Source of the DNA: Thermomucor indicae-seudaticae
Taxonomy: Eukaryota > Mucoromycota > Mucoromycetes > Mucorales > Lichtheimiaceae
NCBI GenBank assembly: GCA_000787465.1
Contig: JSYX01000514.1
Span: 1 to 25,336, forward strand
DNA: 25,336 bases
Reading direction: 5' to 3'
Position 1 is the stretch's first letter; each line of letters opens with the position of its first letter. The notes below the pieces were generated by a model. It did not search any database. It saw nothing but the letters and a program-made list of their open reading frames with translations, and was not told the origin of the DNA. Shown here piece by piece: positions 1-9,982 of this stretch. Both the position numbers and the translations under genes were made by a program.

Positions 1-63
1 CAATCATTTTTAACCAAACAGATTTAGAAAGAGCCAGAAAAACTTTTTGGTTAAAAATGATTG
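1..63. repeat. Perfect 18-bp inverted repeat (hairpin) at the window edge
   Basis: Bases 1-18 (CAATCATTTTTAACCAAA) are the exact reverse complement of bases 46-63, separated by a 27-nt A-rich spacer. The arms are AT-rich and the repeat may extend beyond the window. It lies about 150 bp upstream of the first gene. It could be the end of a small inverted-repeat element or a hairpin near the 3' end of a gene to the left; the sequence does not decide between these. Confidence 0.8.
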
Positions 64-210
64 TTTTTATTATAAATAAAGATTAACAAAAATGGTGCAA
101 ATTTCGTCTTCACATGCTAAATCACCTGATTTGCGCCTTCTTTGTTAGCCCCCTTTCGCCCTTGTTGTTCTTTCTTTTTCTTCTTCTTTCCCACACTTGG
201 AGGACATACG

Positions 211-1122
211 ATGACAGCCGATGTGGTATTCATTGTCAGACACGGCGAACGTCTAGGCAAGTTCTTGGACGGGGGAAACCAAAGCAGGATAAGGTGCTAT
301 TGACACGGAAAGAGCAGATCATGTCATGAAAATGTGGAGGCCTGATCCGGCGGTCGGCATATGGGATCCGCCGTTATCGACCCATGTAGTAGAAGCCCCG
401 ATGATTACATACTTGATCGTTCTAACTAAAACCGATAGGGTCAGAAACAAGCGGAGACCACCGGCCGTCAACTCGTCGAATTCATGCGCGAACGTAACGT
501 GGATCCAGACACGGCCACGATCGTGATTTATACCTCGCCGTTTCTGCGATGCGTCGAGACCACGACTGCGATCGCACGAGGCATGTCGTCGTGTCGACCT
601 ATGATACGCGTTGAAATCGGGTTGGCTGAATGGATGTCGGAACACTTCTTTGACCAGGTGTGTCCGGCGTCCGAGATGGTCGGCCGACGCCACGAAGCCC
701 TGGCTCGAGAGCAAGCCACCGCGTTCAGTCAGAAATCCAAGACGCCGTACACAGTCGATTATGCATACCGTTCCCTCAAACCCGACTTTGAATTTCCCGA
801 ACGCTATGCAGATATGCTCAAACGGTTCCAACAAGTCGGATCAAGTTGCGTTCAAGGCAACAACCAGACCGTTGTCATCATGGTCACACACGCGATCGGC
901 GTCCATGCACTCCTGGATGGCTTTCGCCATCGCCTCACACGTCCCATCGAATCTAAATTCTGCAGCATATCTTGCGTCATGCGCGCTAATAGCGGACGCT
1001 CTTTGACGTCTCTGCCTTCTCCTCCGAGTGAGGACGACCATCATGGCGATCAATGGATCGTTGACCTCGAGGCTTTTGATGCCCACCTAGCATGGCCCCT
1101 CATCCCACATACACACACATAG
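211..1122 (+). CDS. Histidine phosphatase / phosphoglycerate mutase-like protein, 3 exons
   Basis: Exons 211-260, 313-385 and 439-1122 give 268 aa. The introns (52 and 53 nt) are GT-AG, and the second has a CTAAC-like branch site. The N-terminus carries the family signature IVRHGER, whose His is the phospho-acceptor. Next come WDPPLSTHGQKQA across intron 2, then TSPFLRCVETT (phosphate-binding Arg), EIGLAEWM (acidic residue) and VVIMVTHAIGVHALLDG with the second catalytic His. This order is that of branch-1 histidine phosphatases. The layout resembles fungal PGAM-like proteins related to the phosphatase domain of UBASH3/Sts proteins, rather than glycolytic phosphoglycerate mutase. The substrate cannot be read from sequence. 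It is convergent with the uL13 gene; the stop codons are 93 bp apart with a CT microsatellite between them. The start is the first ATG just before the beta-strand that leads into RHG. Confidence 0.85.
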
Positions 1123-1127
1123 GAGAC

Positions 1128-1150
1128 CTCTCTCTCTCTCTCTCCCTCTC
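1128..1150. repeat. (CT)n microsatellite between convergent genes
   Basis: A CT dinucleotide tract follows the stop of the phosphatase gene and is preceded by a short (AC)n run at 1111-1119. It sits in the 93-bp gap between two converging genes. Confidence 0.85.
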
Positions 1151-1215
1151 CACATTTTGCATGTAAACCGTCAAGATATATACGTCAAAGACGTGTTTTC
1201 TTGTTTTTTTATTAT

Positions 1216-1967
1216 TTAGTGGCCCAGAGCAGCCAGACCAGCGTTGATGTCCTTGAGGGCATCGGCCTTGGACTCGATTGCCTTCTTTTGGATGACAGCC
1301 AGAGCCTTCTTGCGCTGATGGTAAGCGGCGGCCTTGGCCTTACGCTTCTCTTCGAGCTTCGCGACAACGTCCTGGTACTTCCAGCCGACTTCGTGGGAGA
1401 TGCGGCCAAGGGTGGTGTATTTACGGCCGGGCTTGAGGCGCTGGATACGGAGAGCATCGGGGACGACCATCAACTTGACCTTGTCGTACGGAGGAGGAAC
1501 GCCTTCAAAGAGCTTGATGCGGTCGAGAGCCGCAGCACCACGAGCGGTCTTGTGAGGGATCATGCCACGGATGGCCTTGTAGAGGATACGGGAAGGAGCA
1601 CGGAAGTGGAAGGGACCGTGCTTGCGAGGGTTGACGCGGTTTTGCTTGTGGAGGTAGGCGTGGTACTTGACTGGAGAAATAATGCGTGTCAGTCGATACA
1701 GAGAGACGAAAAATGATGGATCGCTTCGCACTTACGTTTGTTGCGGAAGAATTCACCAGAGACGTTGAGTTCTTCGCACCGAACAACAACCACCTTTTGG
1801 CCGCTCAGGGCTTGCTTGGCGACGATCGAGGCAAGACGACCAAGAAGATGACCCTTGCCGTCAATGACAACCACCTGTTTTTCTCGTTTTAGGATAAAAT
1901 GGGTCGACGCCGCTCGATCGTCCTAGACAATGGCTGTCAAAGGCAATACCTTTTCAAAAGTGCTCAT
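1216..1967 (-). CDS. RPL16: 60S ribosomal protein uL13 (L16/L13a), 3 exons
   Basis: Exons, in transcription order, are 1967-1950, 1874-1736 and 1670-1216, giving 203 aa, close to the usual 197-205. The 18-nt first exon encodes MSTFEK, and intron 1 (75 nt) lies just before [16 protein letters not shown], the hallmark start of the family. Intron 2 (65 nt) splits FFRNK|LKYHAYL. Further conserved blocks are [22 protein letters not shown] and [10 protein letters not shown], followed by a Lys/Ala-rich C-terminal helix. The protein is a structural component of the large cytosolic ribosomal subunit. It is divergent from the uL5 gene, with an 891-bp shared upstream region. The short first exon with an early intron is typical of fungal ribosomal protein genes. 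Confidence 0.97.
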
Positions 1968-2858
1968 GCTGAAGGTCAACAATCGAGTCCGAGGAGGGAA
2001 GGAAGGGAGAACAGGGTTGTTTTAGCGGGAGTCGACAAAATTTTCTATTGTGTGACTTTCCCGGCTTGTCCTTCTCCTTTGAAGCTGCCCTTTCTGTTGA
2101 CCACGGCACTCTCTCTGTACCTGTTGCATCGGAGCACTTGAACTCCAGGTTGCGTGTTCGAAACAACAGCGACATTGCATTACGTGTACATAAACTGTAG
2201 TCATTTCAGCCTTCAATTCAATTACGCCTGCTGAATGTTACGCCACCATATTTTCGTACTTTAATCAGCGTTGGAAAGAGCAAGAACATTGTCAAAGCAA
2301 CTGTTCGCCCTGCGAGAGTAAAAATTACACGAAAAAGCCAAATGTTACGTATGCTTACGCGTATGCGCGGAGCATGTCAATGACGCAAGCAGAGACGTCA
2401 TGCCCATTGATAAACATGCGGATCGCAGTAACAGAATAGTCATTCGCTGAGTCGCCCGCATCCTTAAGCTGGGGAAAGACGACACGAAGACTCTTTTCAA
2501 CAGGAAGACAATCAACGACTTTTAACGAGAGTATCATTTTGTCATTGAATCGGATCAAACATTAATGTCTTCTGAAGGCTATAACCATTATAAGAAATCC
2601 GGCATATGTCTTCTCATCACTGACGATCGACACACCTTCAGCTGTCTTCCTCAAGTTACAACCTACAGATCCAGGGCAATCGAACAATTCCTCTTATTGC
2701 TCGTTTATGCAAGCTTCGTGGTGTTAAAGATCATGGTGGCTGAGTAAAATTGGGGGTGTGTGGGAGGGAACCCCCCAACGAGCAAAAGGAACCTTGAAGG
2801 TGTTCAGGTCTTCTTTCTCTTTTCCCGAACCCGCCTTGGGCCAGCCATTCTTACCAAA
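1968..2858. promoter_or_regulatory. Shared upstream region between uL13 and uL5 genes
   Basis: This 891-bp interval separates the start codons of two divergent 60S ribosomal protein genes and must hold both promoters. An open frame on the minus strand (about 2355-2531 from an ATG) encodes roughly 58 aa with no recognisable domain, and I do not call it a gene. A pyrimidine-rich stretch (about 2810-2825) lies shortly upstream of the uL5 start. Confidence 0.5.
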
Positions 2859-3518
2859 ATGGTACATGAACGAATGGATGGATTGGATGGATGGATGGAG
2901 GAATTGATGATGATGATTAGAGCGCCGAACAGCAGCAGCAGACGACCAAGGCCAACCCGATGCGAGCTCTGCGCATTGAGAAGCTCGTTCTGAACATTAG
3001 CGTTGGTGAATCCGGCGATCGCTTGACCCGTGCTGCCAAGGTGCTCGAACAGTTGACCGGTCAGACCCCGGTCTACTCAAAGGCTCGCTACACCGTCCGT
3101 ACCTTTGGCATTCGTCGTAACGAGAAGATCGCCGTCCACGTCACGGTTCGTGGTCCCAAGGCTGAGGAAATCCTCGAGCGCGGCTTGAAGGTCAAGGAAT
3201 ACGAATTGCGCGCACGTAACTTTTCCGAAACCGGCAACTTTGGCTTCGGTATCGACGAACACATTGACCTCGGCATTAAGTACGACCCGTCCATCGGCAT
3301 TTACGGTATGGACTACTACGTCGTCCTCGGTCGCCCAGGCAACCGCGTCGCTCGCCGTAAGCACTGCACCAGCAAGGTCGGTTACTCCCACAAGATCAAG
3401 AAGCAGGAAGCCATTGACTGGTTCAAGTCTCGCGTACGTATTATATCTATATGACACTCTTGATACCCGCATTAATCATTTTTCTTTCTAGTTTGACGGC
3501 ATCGTGCTGAACAAATAA
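2859..3518 (+). CDS. RPL11: 60S ribosomal protein uL5 (L11), 3 exons
   Basis: Exons 2859-2861, 2921-3433 and 3492-3518 give 180 aa; family members are about 174-178. The first coding exon is just the ATG, followed at once by a 59-nt intron; exon 2 starts [19 protein letters not shown]. Conserved blocks are [59 protein letters not shown] and [16 protein letters not shown]. The last exon adds FDGIVLNK. The protein sits in the central protuberance of the large subunit and binds 5S rRNA together with uL18. The tiny first exon explains why a simple reading frame would wrongly start at an internal Met. A polyadenylation signal AATAAA follows at 3523. Confidence 0.97.
2871..2915 (+). repeat. GGAT/GATG-rich repeat inside the first intron of the uL5 gene
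   Basis: Tandem ATGG/GGAT units (about 2873-2900) run into ATGATGATGATTAG at the 3' splice site. They fill most of the 59-nt intron, so intron length may vary between strains. Confidence 0.7.
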
Positions 3519-4604
3519 GCTCAATAAAACAAGGATAACCTTTTTGGATGCATGATATCTTTTTTCTCGTTGCAAAGAAGTGGACTATCAGCTGGATCAC
3601 GAAGCTACTGAAGAAACGACATACGGACGCTGTTAGTGACTCAGTGTGCACCGTATCGCCAACTCAACGACTCTGACAATTTTCGGCCATGGCAATATCA
3701 CGTTTCTGCTGGTCGATTCAACAAGGACTGGTTGAGCTTAACATGGACAGAAACTTGAACGAGACGAAATGATGAGTTAGAGATTCAACTAAGCTCGAAA
3801 GTAGCAGCTTCTGATATAAGGCTAGACATTTTCATCCGAGTCCCAAAGTCTTCAGTCACTCATATCTTCCTGAGTGTCCAATTGCAACATTGCATGTCGT
3901 TATCAGGTCCTAGGCACAGAAAACCCAGCGCAACATTTAGCACGTTGTACCAGCGTATCTGTTAGAACAAGGGGATTCTCTGGTCAGAGTTGACTCCAGA
4001 CAAGCGTAGGGCTGATCAGATATTTCGAGCAATCAACTCAGGTTTTTGACTGATTAAGCAAAGGATTATGAGTGTCCACACTACGCATGAACAGACCATG
4101 GGAATCGCTATAAAGCATTTCTATTCCTTAGCCTGACCCCAGCTGTCACATCAAGATATATTGGTTTCCGACCGCCGAATGCAAGCCCTTTACAAGTGAC
4201 TCTGCTTTCTCTCAACCCAAAGGGAACAAGTGTCAAATAAGACGGTTGACTTTTGCGGTCGGCAGGAGATATCGATGATTGCCCAGTTGACGGACAGGAC
4301 TCGGCCGCACGATACTAAGACCCTAGGCGGTAGCAGCTACATAATTTATGTATGTGAGACCGCCAGGAGCGATTATGAATTGTGTATCACGGACACGCTT
4401 ATCCCGCTGTTGAATCATTTTTAGCTTGTCTTCTGCTTGGAACGAGGTGTCGGCGCTATGAATATGTGATGTGAATAGCAACTTGTGTCATGTGGCACGC
4501 TGCAAGGCTAATTGGCTTGGCCAAACAGACCTGCGCGATTTGTTTGTGTGGTTACAAACGGTATTTGTGGGAAGAATGTCAAAAAGAAGGAGAATGGGAT
4601 TTAT
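3519..4604. other. Gene-free stretch between uL5 and NIF3 3' ends
   Basis: Beyond the AATAAA signal I see no frame with recognisable protein similarity, no tRNA and no repeat in this 1.1-kb interval between two converging genes. Short open frames such as 4230-4424 start with non-ATG codons and have no family features. Confidence 0.5.
3523..3528 (+). terminator. Polyadenylation signal AATAAA of the uL5 gene
   Basis: A canonical AATAAA begins 5 bases after the uL5 stop codon. It is very close to the stop, so cleavage would leave a short 3' UTR. Confidence 0.55.
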
Positions 4605-5803
4605 CTACATGATCACAAGTGGATCCTTGTCTACTTTGCTAACCACGACCTCGATTGCTTCACCTTGCTCCGTTCTTTCTTCAGAAAGCATGCTTTGGAG
4701 TTTCGGCTGGAGAACAGCCGAGAGATACCCACGCTCCGTATTAGAGTGTTCGCCTTTTGAAGGGGGGAAATAAGGTTATTTGCGATCCATGGTAACGAGC
4801 ATTAGAAAGTGCCTTACATAGAATCACACTTGTGCCTTGAGCCAGCGCAGCAAGCACATCATGATGACCCATTTCACCAGAGAAAAACAGGTCGGCTTGC
4901 ACTGGATTAAGCACCGAAGAACCCGATCCGGCGCAGATCGCCACGGTTTTGATAAGGTCGGCTTCGGTTTTCGCTTTAGCAACTCTTACTGTTGTGCGGG
5001 AAACAATTAATGCGCGTCATGTGATTTTTTTTGCCTCAACATACGGAAAGGTAAACCTGTCAGTGCCTTGATACGCTCAATGACGGTCATCAGAGGCGTC
5101 GGTTCTTTATACGTAAACAATCGGCCAGTGCCAGCCTGCTCTTGGCCTGGTTTTTAACGGAAAAAAAGTGTGTGAGAGCATTGAGATCTGCATGTGATGA
5201 AATGCTTATGTTTTTTACCTTCTGGAGGGTTCTCGGCTGGGACAATCGGTTGCACTGTGCCTTCACCGAGTCCACTTGCAAGCCAATCATTCACTAAGTC
5301 CAGGCATCAGCACAAGAACTGTGGCGGTCGGATATCACATTTATACCTCCATCGACGCAATTATCACACGCTGTGTGGGGCGAATAAATCCCAACGCCAC
5401 GCGCAATGGCTTTCATGACGATATCCTGTTTGACGTCAGATTGCGTCAGGCGCTTCATGGGCCTGAAAATGGGCGGGTGGTACGCGACGATGGTTCCAAC
5501 CTGACAGAAAACCTGTTTGAAACAGCCATTGCTGAGAACCTTATGTTTTTTACCCTTGGGTCGGATAGCGCTTCTTCGAGGACTTGAGGGGTCAGGTCGA
5601 TCGTCAGGAAGACCTTGTTGAACTGAGGCGACGGGTACGGAGGCTCTGCGGCAGGCAGAATGAGAGGCGATTGTTTCAAGACGGCCACGATCGGGGGGGC
5701 ATGTCTTACCGACAAGGACTCCAACATTGTCCCACGACGTCTCGGCCAGCTCCAAAGGAGCGATTGTTCGCATGCATCTGACAACTTTTGACAACAATGA
5801 CAT
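4605..5803 (-). CDS. NIF3: NIF3-family metal-binding protein, 7 exons
   Basis: Exons in transcription order are 5803-5710, 5645-5554, 5500-5347, 5293-5219, 5146-5045, 4988-4818 and 4753-4605, giving 278 aa (yeast Nif3 is about 288). All six introns are GT-AG, 53-72 nt. Family landmarks appear in order: APLELAETSWDNVGVLVE; VFLTIDLTPQVLEEAL; IVAYHPPIFRPMKRLT with a metal-ligand His; SPHTACD with another His; VNDWLASGLG; GTGRLFTYKEPTPL; VAICAGSGSSVL; LFFSGEMGHHDVLAALAQG; and EHSNTERGYL with the C-terminal ligand Glu. Bacterial relatives (YbgI/DUF34) bind two metal ions; the cellular role in fungi is unsettled, and human NIF3L1 is reported as a transcription-factor-interacting protein. An in-frame upstream ATG at 5836 is possible, but 5803 places the start right before the conserved region. 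It is divergent from the NmrA-like gene, 129 bp away. Confidence 0.93.
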
Positions 5804-5932
5804 TCGAACAAGATTGACTGTCTGAGCGTAAAACACGTCGCGAACCTGTTGCTGATACTTGTGCGTCGAAAAAAAAGATATTTAAGAGAGCAAGCAGCAT
5901 GCTTCCAGGAACCACCTTGGAGTTTATGAACA
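5804..5932. promoter_or_regulatory. Bidirectional promoter of NIF3 and NmrA-like genes
   Basis: Only 129 bp separate the two start codons, so both promoters must lie here or overlap the coding ends. A TATA-like GATATTTAAG at 5877-5886 lies 46 bp before the ATG of the rightward gene, next to an A-run at 5869-5876. Confidence 0.6.
5877..5886 (+). promoter_or_regulatory. TATA-like element GATATTTAAG
   Basis: The motif is placed and oriented to serve the NmrA-like gene that starts at 5933. The same ten bases recur at 10546-10555. Assignment is by position and sequence only. Confidence 0.45.
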
Positions 5933-7028
5933 ATGTCTCAAATCTGTGTTATTACCAACGTTGACTCCTTCTATGGCTACGTGATTGCCCATCGATTCCT
6001 CCAGGGGCTCCAGGAAGAGCGCGGGCGTGGCATGCAAGAGCACCGCGTGCGTCTGCTGTGCCGTGACACCCAAGGTCTCGAGAAGCTCAAAGAACTGGGC
6101 GGTGAGATTTGCCAGGTGGATTACCGCGACATCGAGAGCCTCCGGAAGCCCCTTCAGAACGTCAAGGTTCTCATGCTCTTCCCAGAACACTCGCCGGACA
6201 TGCGGCAGGAAGGCGAAATGGTGATCCGGTGTGCGCGCGAATGCAACGCGGAATATCTCGCGATGTTCTCCATGTAAGGATTTCAAAAAACTCTTGTCTA
6301 TCTAGCACACAGTTGACTAAGACGAACGTAGCCTAGGAGCCGATTGTGCCAAGTCTCAGGAAAGGGTGCTGCAGAACTACCGTCATCTGGAGCAGCAAGT
6401 GCAACAGCAGTTCCGCGAGAACCATTGCGTTGTGCGATCGGCGATGTTCAACCAGATGTTCTACTACCTGGCGCCGATGGTGGAGGACCGCAACCAGCTG
6501 TGTCTGCCTGTGAACAAGGACCGGCGGTGGGGCTCAGTGAATATCCGCGACGTGGCGGATGCGGTGTGGCGGCTGTCCCGGCAGAAGGAAAGCAGCCGGA
6601 TCGGACCGTTTGGCAAGAAGCGGCTGTATGAGTTCACGCCGCAGCGGAACCGGAACGGGCCGGAGATTGCGCAGAGCATGTCCGAAGGCCTGGGCATGGA
6701 GCGCAAGGTGGAGTACCGCCAGATCCCGAAGGAAGAGATCATGAAATACCTGGAAGGCATCCGCGAGGACGAGCGGTTCCGACGCCGGCCCGAGTCGAGC
6801 AACCGCGACAACCAGGACTCCAGCCATCACGACCGGCCTCACAACTTCCCGCTGGGCCGCTTCCTGAACGAACACATGATATACCTCATGTGCGAGTACT
6901 GGCTCTTGGCTGACCGCGGCGAGATGGACAAGGTCTCGAGGGATATGCAGGAGGCCCTCGGAAGAGAGCCGCAAGACCTCCGTCAGTACTTTGAGAGCAA
7001 TCGCGATCAGTTCCGTCGTCTTCGCTGA
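5933..7028 (+). CDS. NmrA-like atypical short-chain dehydrogenase-fold protein, 2 exons
   Basis: Exons 5933-6273 and 6332-7028 are joined across a 58-nt GT-AG intron to give 345 aa. The beta-alpha-beta start (ICVITNVDSFYGYVIAHRFL), the second strand RVRLLCRD, VDYRDIESLRKPLQNVKVLMLFP and LAMFSILGADCA follow the order of NmrA-like and NAD(P)-binding Rossmann proteins. So do the later NIRDVADAVWRL (compare V.D.a....l) and a C-terminal region on substrate-side helices. The glycine-rich loop that normally reads GATGxxG is eroded: only one Gly of the usual three remains. The active-site Tyr-x3-Lys is not evident either. This suggests a binding or regulatory protein rather than a dehydrogenase, as with fungal NmrA itself; that is inference. 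An acidic/basic insert around residues 245-270 (RRRPESSNRDNQDSSHH) looks disordered. A polyadenylation signal follows at 7054. Confidence 0.8.
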
Positions 7029-7053
7029 TTTTTCCTTTTTTACCTTTGTTTGA

Positions 7054-7059
7054 AATAAA
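7054..7059 (+). terminator. Polyadenylation signal AATAAA of the NmrA-like gene
   Basis: AATAAA lies 26 nt after the stop codon, downstream of a T-rich stretch, which fits a short 3' UTR. Confidence 0.6.
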
Positions 7060-7539
7060 GCATTGATATCTTTGTGTGCCGTTGTTGTGTATATTAGCTG
7101 TTCACGCTGCGTATCATCGTGCCTTTGTAGCCCAGTCCATTATGGCTCACCCCAGTGCAATTTCTTTATTGCATTTGCGCCTTATTACTCCAGGAACAAG
7201 TTACCTACAAGCTTCAGCCTAAGCAGTGTGCGGCAGCATAGACATCGGTTTTCGACCTGGTTTGCATGCGGAAAAAAGGAACATGTTATCCGAGCCCATT
7301 TCACAGCCAAAAAGGAAGGAACGCATCGCAGTTTTGAGAATCGGGCATCTTTTACTATATGAGTCGTGCTTATTGTGATGTCCCAGGGCATCATTTAATT
7401 GAAAAAAAGGAACTCATACACACAAGTTGGATAGTTCATGCCTTATCAATAGGATACACTATTTATCCATAACCCATTGAATCCAAGAGGTCATTCATAG
7501 GGTATATCCTAGTTTACATCAGAAACCGCTGCGTTAGTC
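7060..7539. other. Intergenic stretch between NmrA-like and VTS1 3' ends
   Basis: This region separates two converging genes. I see no recognisable coding frame or RNA gene in it; it presumably holds the 3' UTRs. Confidence 0.5.
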
Positions 7540-8110
7540 TTATTCTTTTCTCCTGCTTAAGCTCGGACAGTCCCTTACATTCTTTTCACAATGCTGCTTG
7601 ACTTGTTCAAACACCTTTAGCATCTTGCGCCTTGCACCCAAAGCCGCCACGCCTTTTGCCGCCAGTGCATCATCATCGAGCTTTATCATATCCTGCCATC
7701 TCATGGATTCAAAAATCGGATTGTACTTGTGCAAACGAAGACTCCTGAGCCAAGCAGGAACATCTGGATAAAAAGTACGTCATCATTATTATTATACGCA
7801 AAAAAGCAAAAACGAACGTGTGCACACAGCCATGGGTTTACCTTCTAAAAGCTGCATATCCACAGCATCCGAATACTTTTTCTCTTTATTACCTCCTCCT
7901 CCTCTTTGTCCAACCTTCTGTCGATTATTGTTTCTCTGATGGTGTTGATATCGCGGCGAATGCGAGCGGTGGTTATTATTATTATTATTTCTACCACTGA
8001 TGTTCGAGGCATCGCTATGGTCGCTCAGATAATCGTACTCTTCCGTGACTAGATCGTTTGGGTTCAAGAACCGGCCGTAATTGCTGCTGTTGTGAGGAGA
8101 CAGCAGTCGT

Positions 8111-8145
<35 letters not shown>

Positions 8146-9982
8146 TTGTTGTTGTTGTTGTTGGCGTTGGCGTTGGCGTGGATTGTCCCAATAGGCGGAA
8201 AGATTATTAGCCGAAGTGGAGGCGGTCGGAACGGGAGAGCTGGCTCGTGAACCTGTTCTGGAGCCGATTCCACCTCCTTTATTGTTATTATGAGCGAACC
8301 CTGCTGCTGCTGCTGCTGCGGAGGCGGCGCCGCTATTGGTGCTAGTGCTTTTTTGAGGCATCGGACTGGTATTATCGTCGTACATTGAAAGAACAATATC
8401 AGCGATCGGTTGCTGGCGTTCGTCTGTTTCAGGCACGGTGCCTGGAATCATGCTGGTGCGATTCCCATGACTACTGCTACTCGTATTCGAAGGCGGATTC
8501 CGACGATCGTTCAACATCACGTTTCGGCCAGTATTGCTGCTGATATGCCAATTGCTGGTCAGCATGGAGGTCAGGTGATCGATATCAGATGCTGAACTGG
8601 GTCGTTCAATTGACTTGGCTTTTTCGCTGAAGGTGCTCAGTGTTGGCGAAAGACCACCACCACTACCGCTGGCGGTGGCGGCGGCGGCGGCAGCAGCAGC
8701 TCCCCAAGTAGTGGATGGTGCCATTGTTGAGGGCGGATCAAGGCCAAAGGACCAATTGGATATATCAGCGGACTTGGGTCTGCCCGTGGGAGTCCTGTGA
8801 TGATCCATAGCACCCACTATGCCAGGTTGTTGCTGCTGCTTCCGTGGATTGAACCAAGAAGCGCCGTTACCAAATATGGAGGACAGGTCACCTTCGATGA
8901 CTGAGCGAGGACGAGTATTAGCGCCGAACATTGGACTACGAGCTTGGGGTTTCAGGCGCGAACGTGGTGCGATAAAGGAGGAGTCGTCCATGGCGCCAAA
9001 TGACGAACCGGACAAAAAGTCAGAGCCCAGAGCGCTTAGTAGTCTTTGCTCGTCTGCTTCACCCAGAGCGAACGAATGTCTGTTGTCCAGATTACTACTA
9101 CTGCGGACCGCTGGCGCTGCTCGGTAGGGTAGAACCGATAGCAACTTCTGGCTTGCTTCTAGTTCGGCTTTGGCCATGGCGCCTGCCAGTTGCGCTTGCA
9201 TGTCAGCTAGTCGAATAGATCAGTCGTCGACAGATCAGCAGGGCGAAGGTGCAGATGGTATACCTTTTTCCGGATGAGCCGGGGATAACAATGAACCTAA
9301 AGGGTCTTTATTGCCCATTTGCTGCAGGACAGTAATGAAGAAACGGATCTGGACCTGGCTCGAGTGCTGCAATAGACTGTATATGGTGGCAGTACGTTCG
9401 GCCTCATTGAGATACCTGAACCATTGGTCCACGTGTTGCAGTTCATCCTTGAATCGGGTGTCTAGGCTTGCTGAAGCCATGATTTCGAGGTTTCGCTCGT
9501 ATTCCTGCAGGTCTTCGAACCATTTGTCTAGAGCTTGGGCTAAAGAGCCATTGGTGTTAATACAGCCAGGAGGAATTAGGTTTTGTGGTTGGATCAGGGG
9601 GGCTTGACCTACTTTCGGGGGAAATGTAGCTCTCTGGTCTAATAATCTCGGAAAGGGGACGAGGGTTACGCTGGAAAGCCGACCTGGCTGAAGGCTGTGA
9701 TGGTGGAGCATCGGAGGAGGACGGAGGAGGAGGGGGCCTCAGAGTTGAGGAAGTGGATTGGGTCGGGAAGCCAGTCAATGATGAAGTAGTAGGTTGCTGC
9801 TGCGGTTGGTCGGTCCTGCTGATGGTGGTGGTGGAGTTACTAGTGCTACTACTAGCAACCGAGTTGGTGCTGGGGCGATTAGGCTGAGCGGTTGTTGTTG
9901 TTCGACCACCTGATGATTTTAGCAGTGACGAGAACGCATCGGCTAATGGAGACCTCGGAAAGCTTGCCTGTGTTGAAGACAT
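7540..9982 (-). CDS. VTS1: Vts1/Smaug-type SAM-domain RNA-binding protein, 4 exons
   Basis: Exons 9982-9613, 9539-9264, 9206-7842 and 7763-7540 give 744 aa. Introns are 73, 57 and 78 nt. Residues 1-123 are Ser/Thr/Pro-rich. Residues about 124-215 hold the conserved fungal Vts1 block: [20 protein letters not shown], then [20 protein letters not shown] and [15 protein letters not shown] long low-complexity region follows, with Ala, Ser, Asn and a 17-residue poly-Gln run. The C-terminus is a SAM domain (about 665-732): [19 protein letters not shown], then [13 protein letters not shown], the surface that binds the hairpin loop of Smaug recognition elements. Yeast Vts1 recruits the Ccr4-Not deadenylase to target mRNAs; the match in this domain predicts the same RNA specificity. 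The ATG at 9982 is the only ATG that leads into the frame; upstream in-frame codons lack one. Confidence 0.95.
8113..8163. repeat. CTG/TTG trinucleotide repeat encoding poly-Gln in VTS1
   Basis: On the plus strand ten CTG units are followed by seven TTG units. Read on the minus strand this is seven CAA then ten CAG codons, giving 17 glutamines, flanked by alternating Gln-Arg. The pure CAG block is prone to length change. Confidence 0.9.

Noticed and set aside
319..834. A 171-aa minus-strand frame
   Set aside because: Antisense to the histidine phosphatase gene; no family similarity.
1201..1716. A long plus-strand frame of 171 aa
   Set aside because: Antisense shadow of uL13 exon 3.
2115..2175. 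A tRNA-like GTGTTCGAAAC with a nearby GGAG/CTCC stem
   Set aside because: The flanking bases do not pair into T, D and acceptor stems, so no cloverleaf can be drawn.
2355..2558. A 67-aa minus-strand frame between the two ribosomal protein genes
   Set aside because: Begins with a non-ATG codon, has no recognisable domain, and lies in the shared promoter region.
5431..5438. A perfect TGACGTCA (CRE) site
   Set aside because: It lies inside NIF3 exon 3, where it is explained by coding sequence.
6534..6974. A 146-aa minus-strand frame
   Set aside because: Antisense shadow of the GC-rich NmrA-like second exon.
8064..8396. Poly-Gln and poly-Asn/Ser frame on the minus strand, offset from VTS1
   Set aside because: Alternative-frame reading of the VTS1 low-complexity region.
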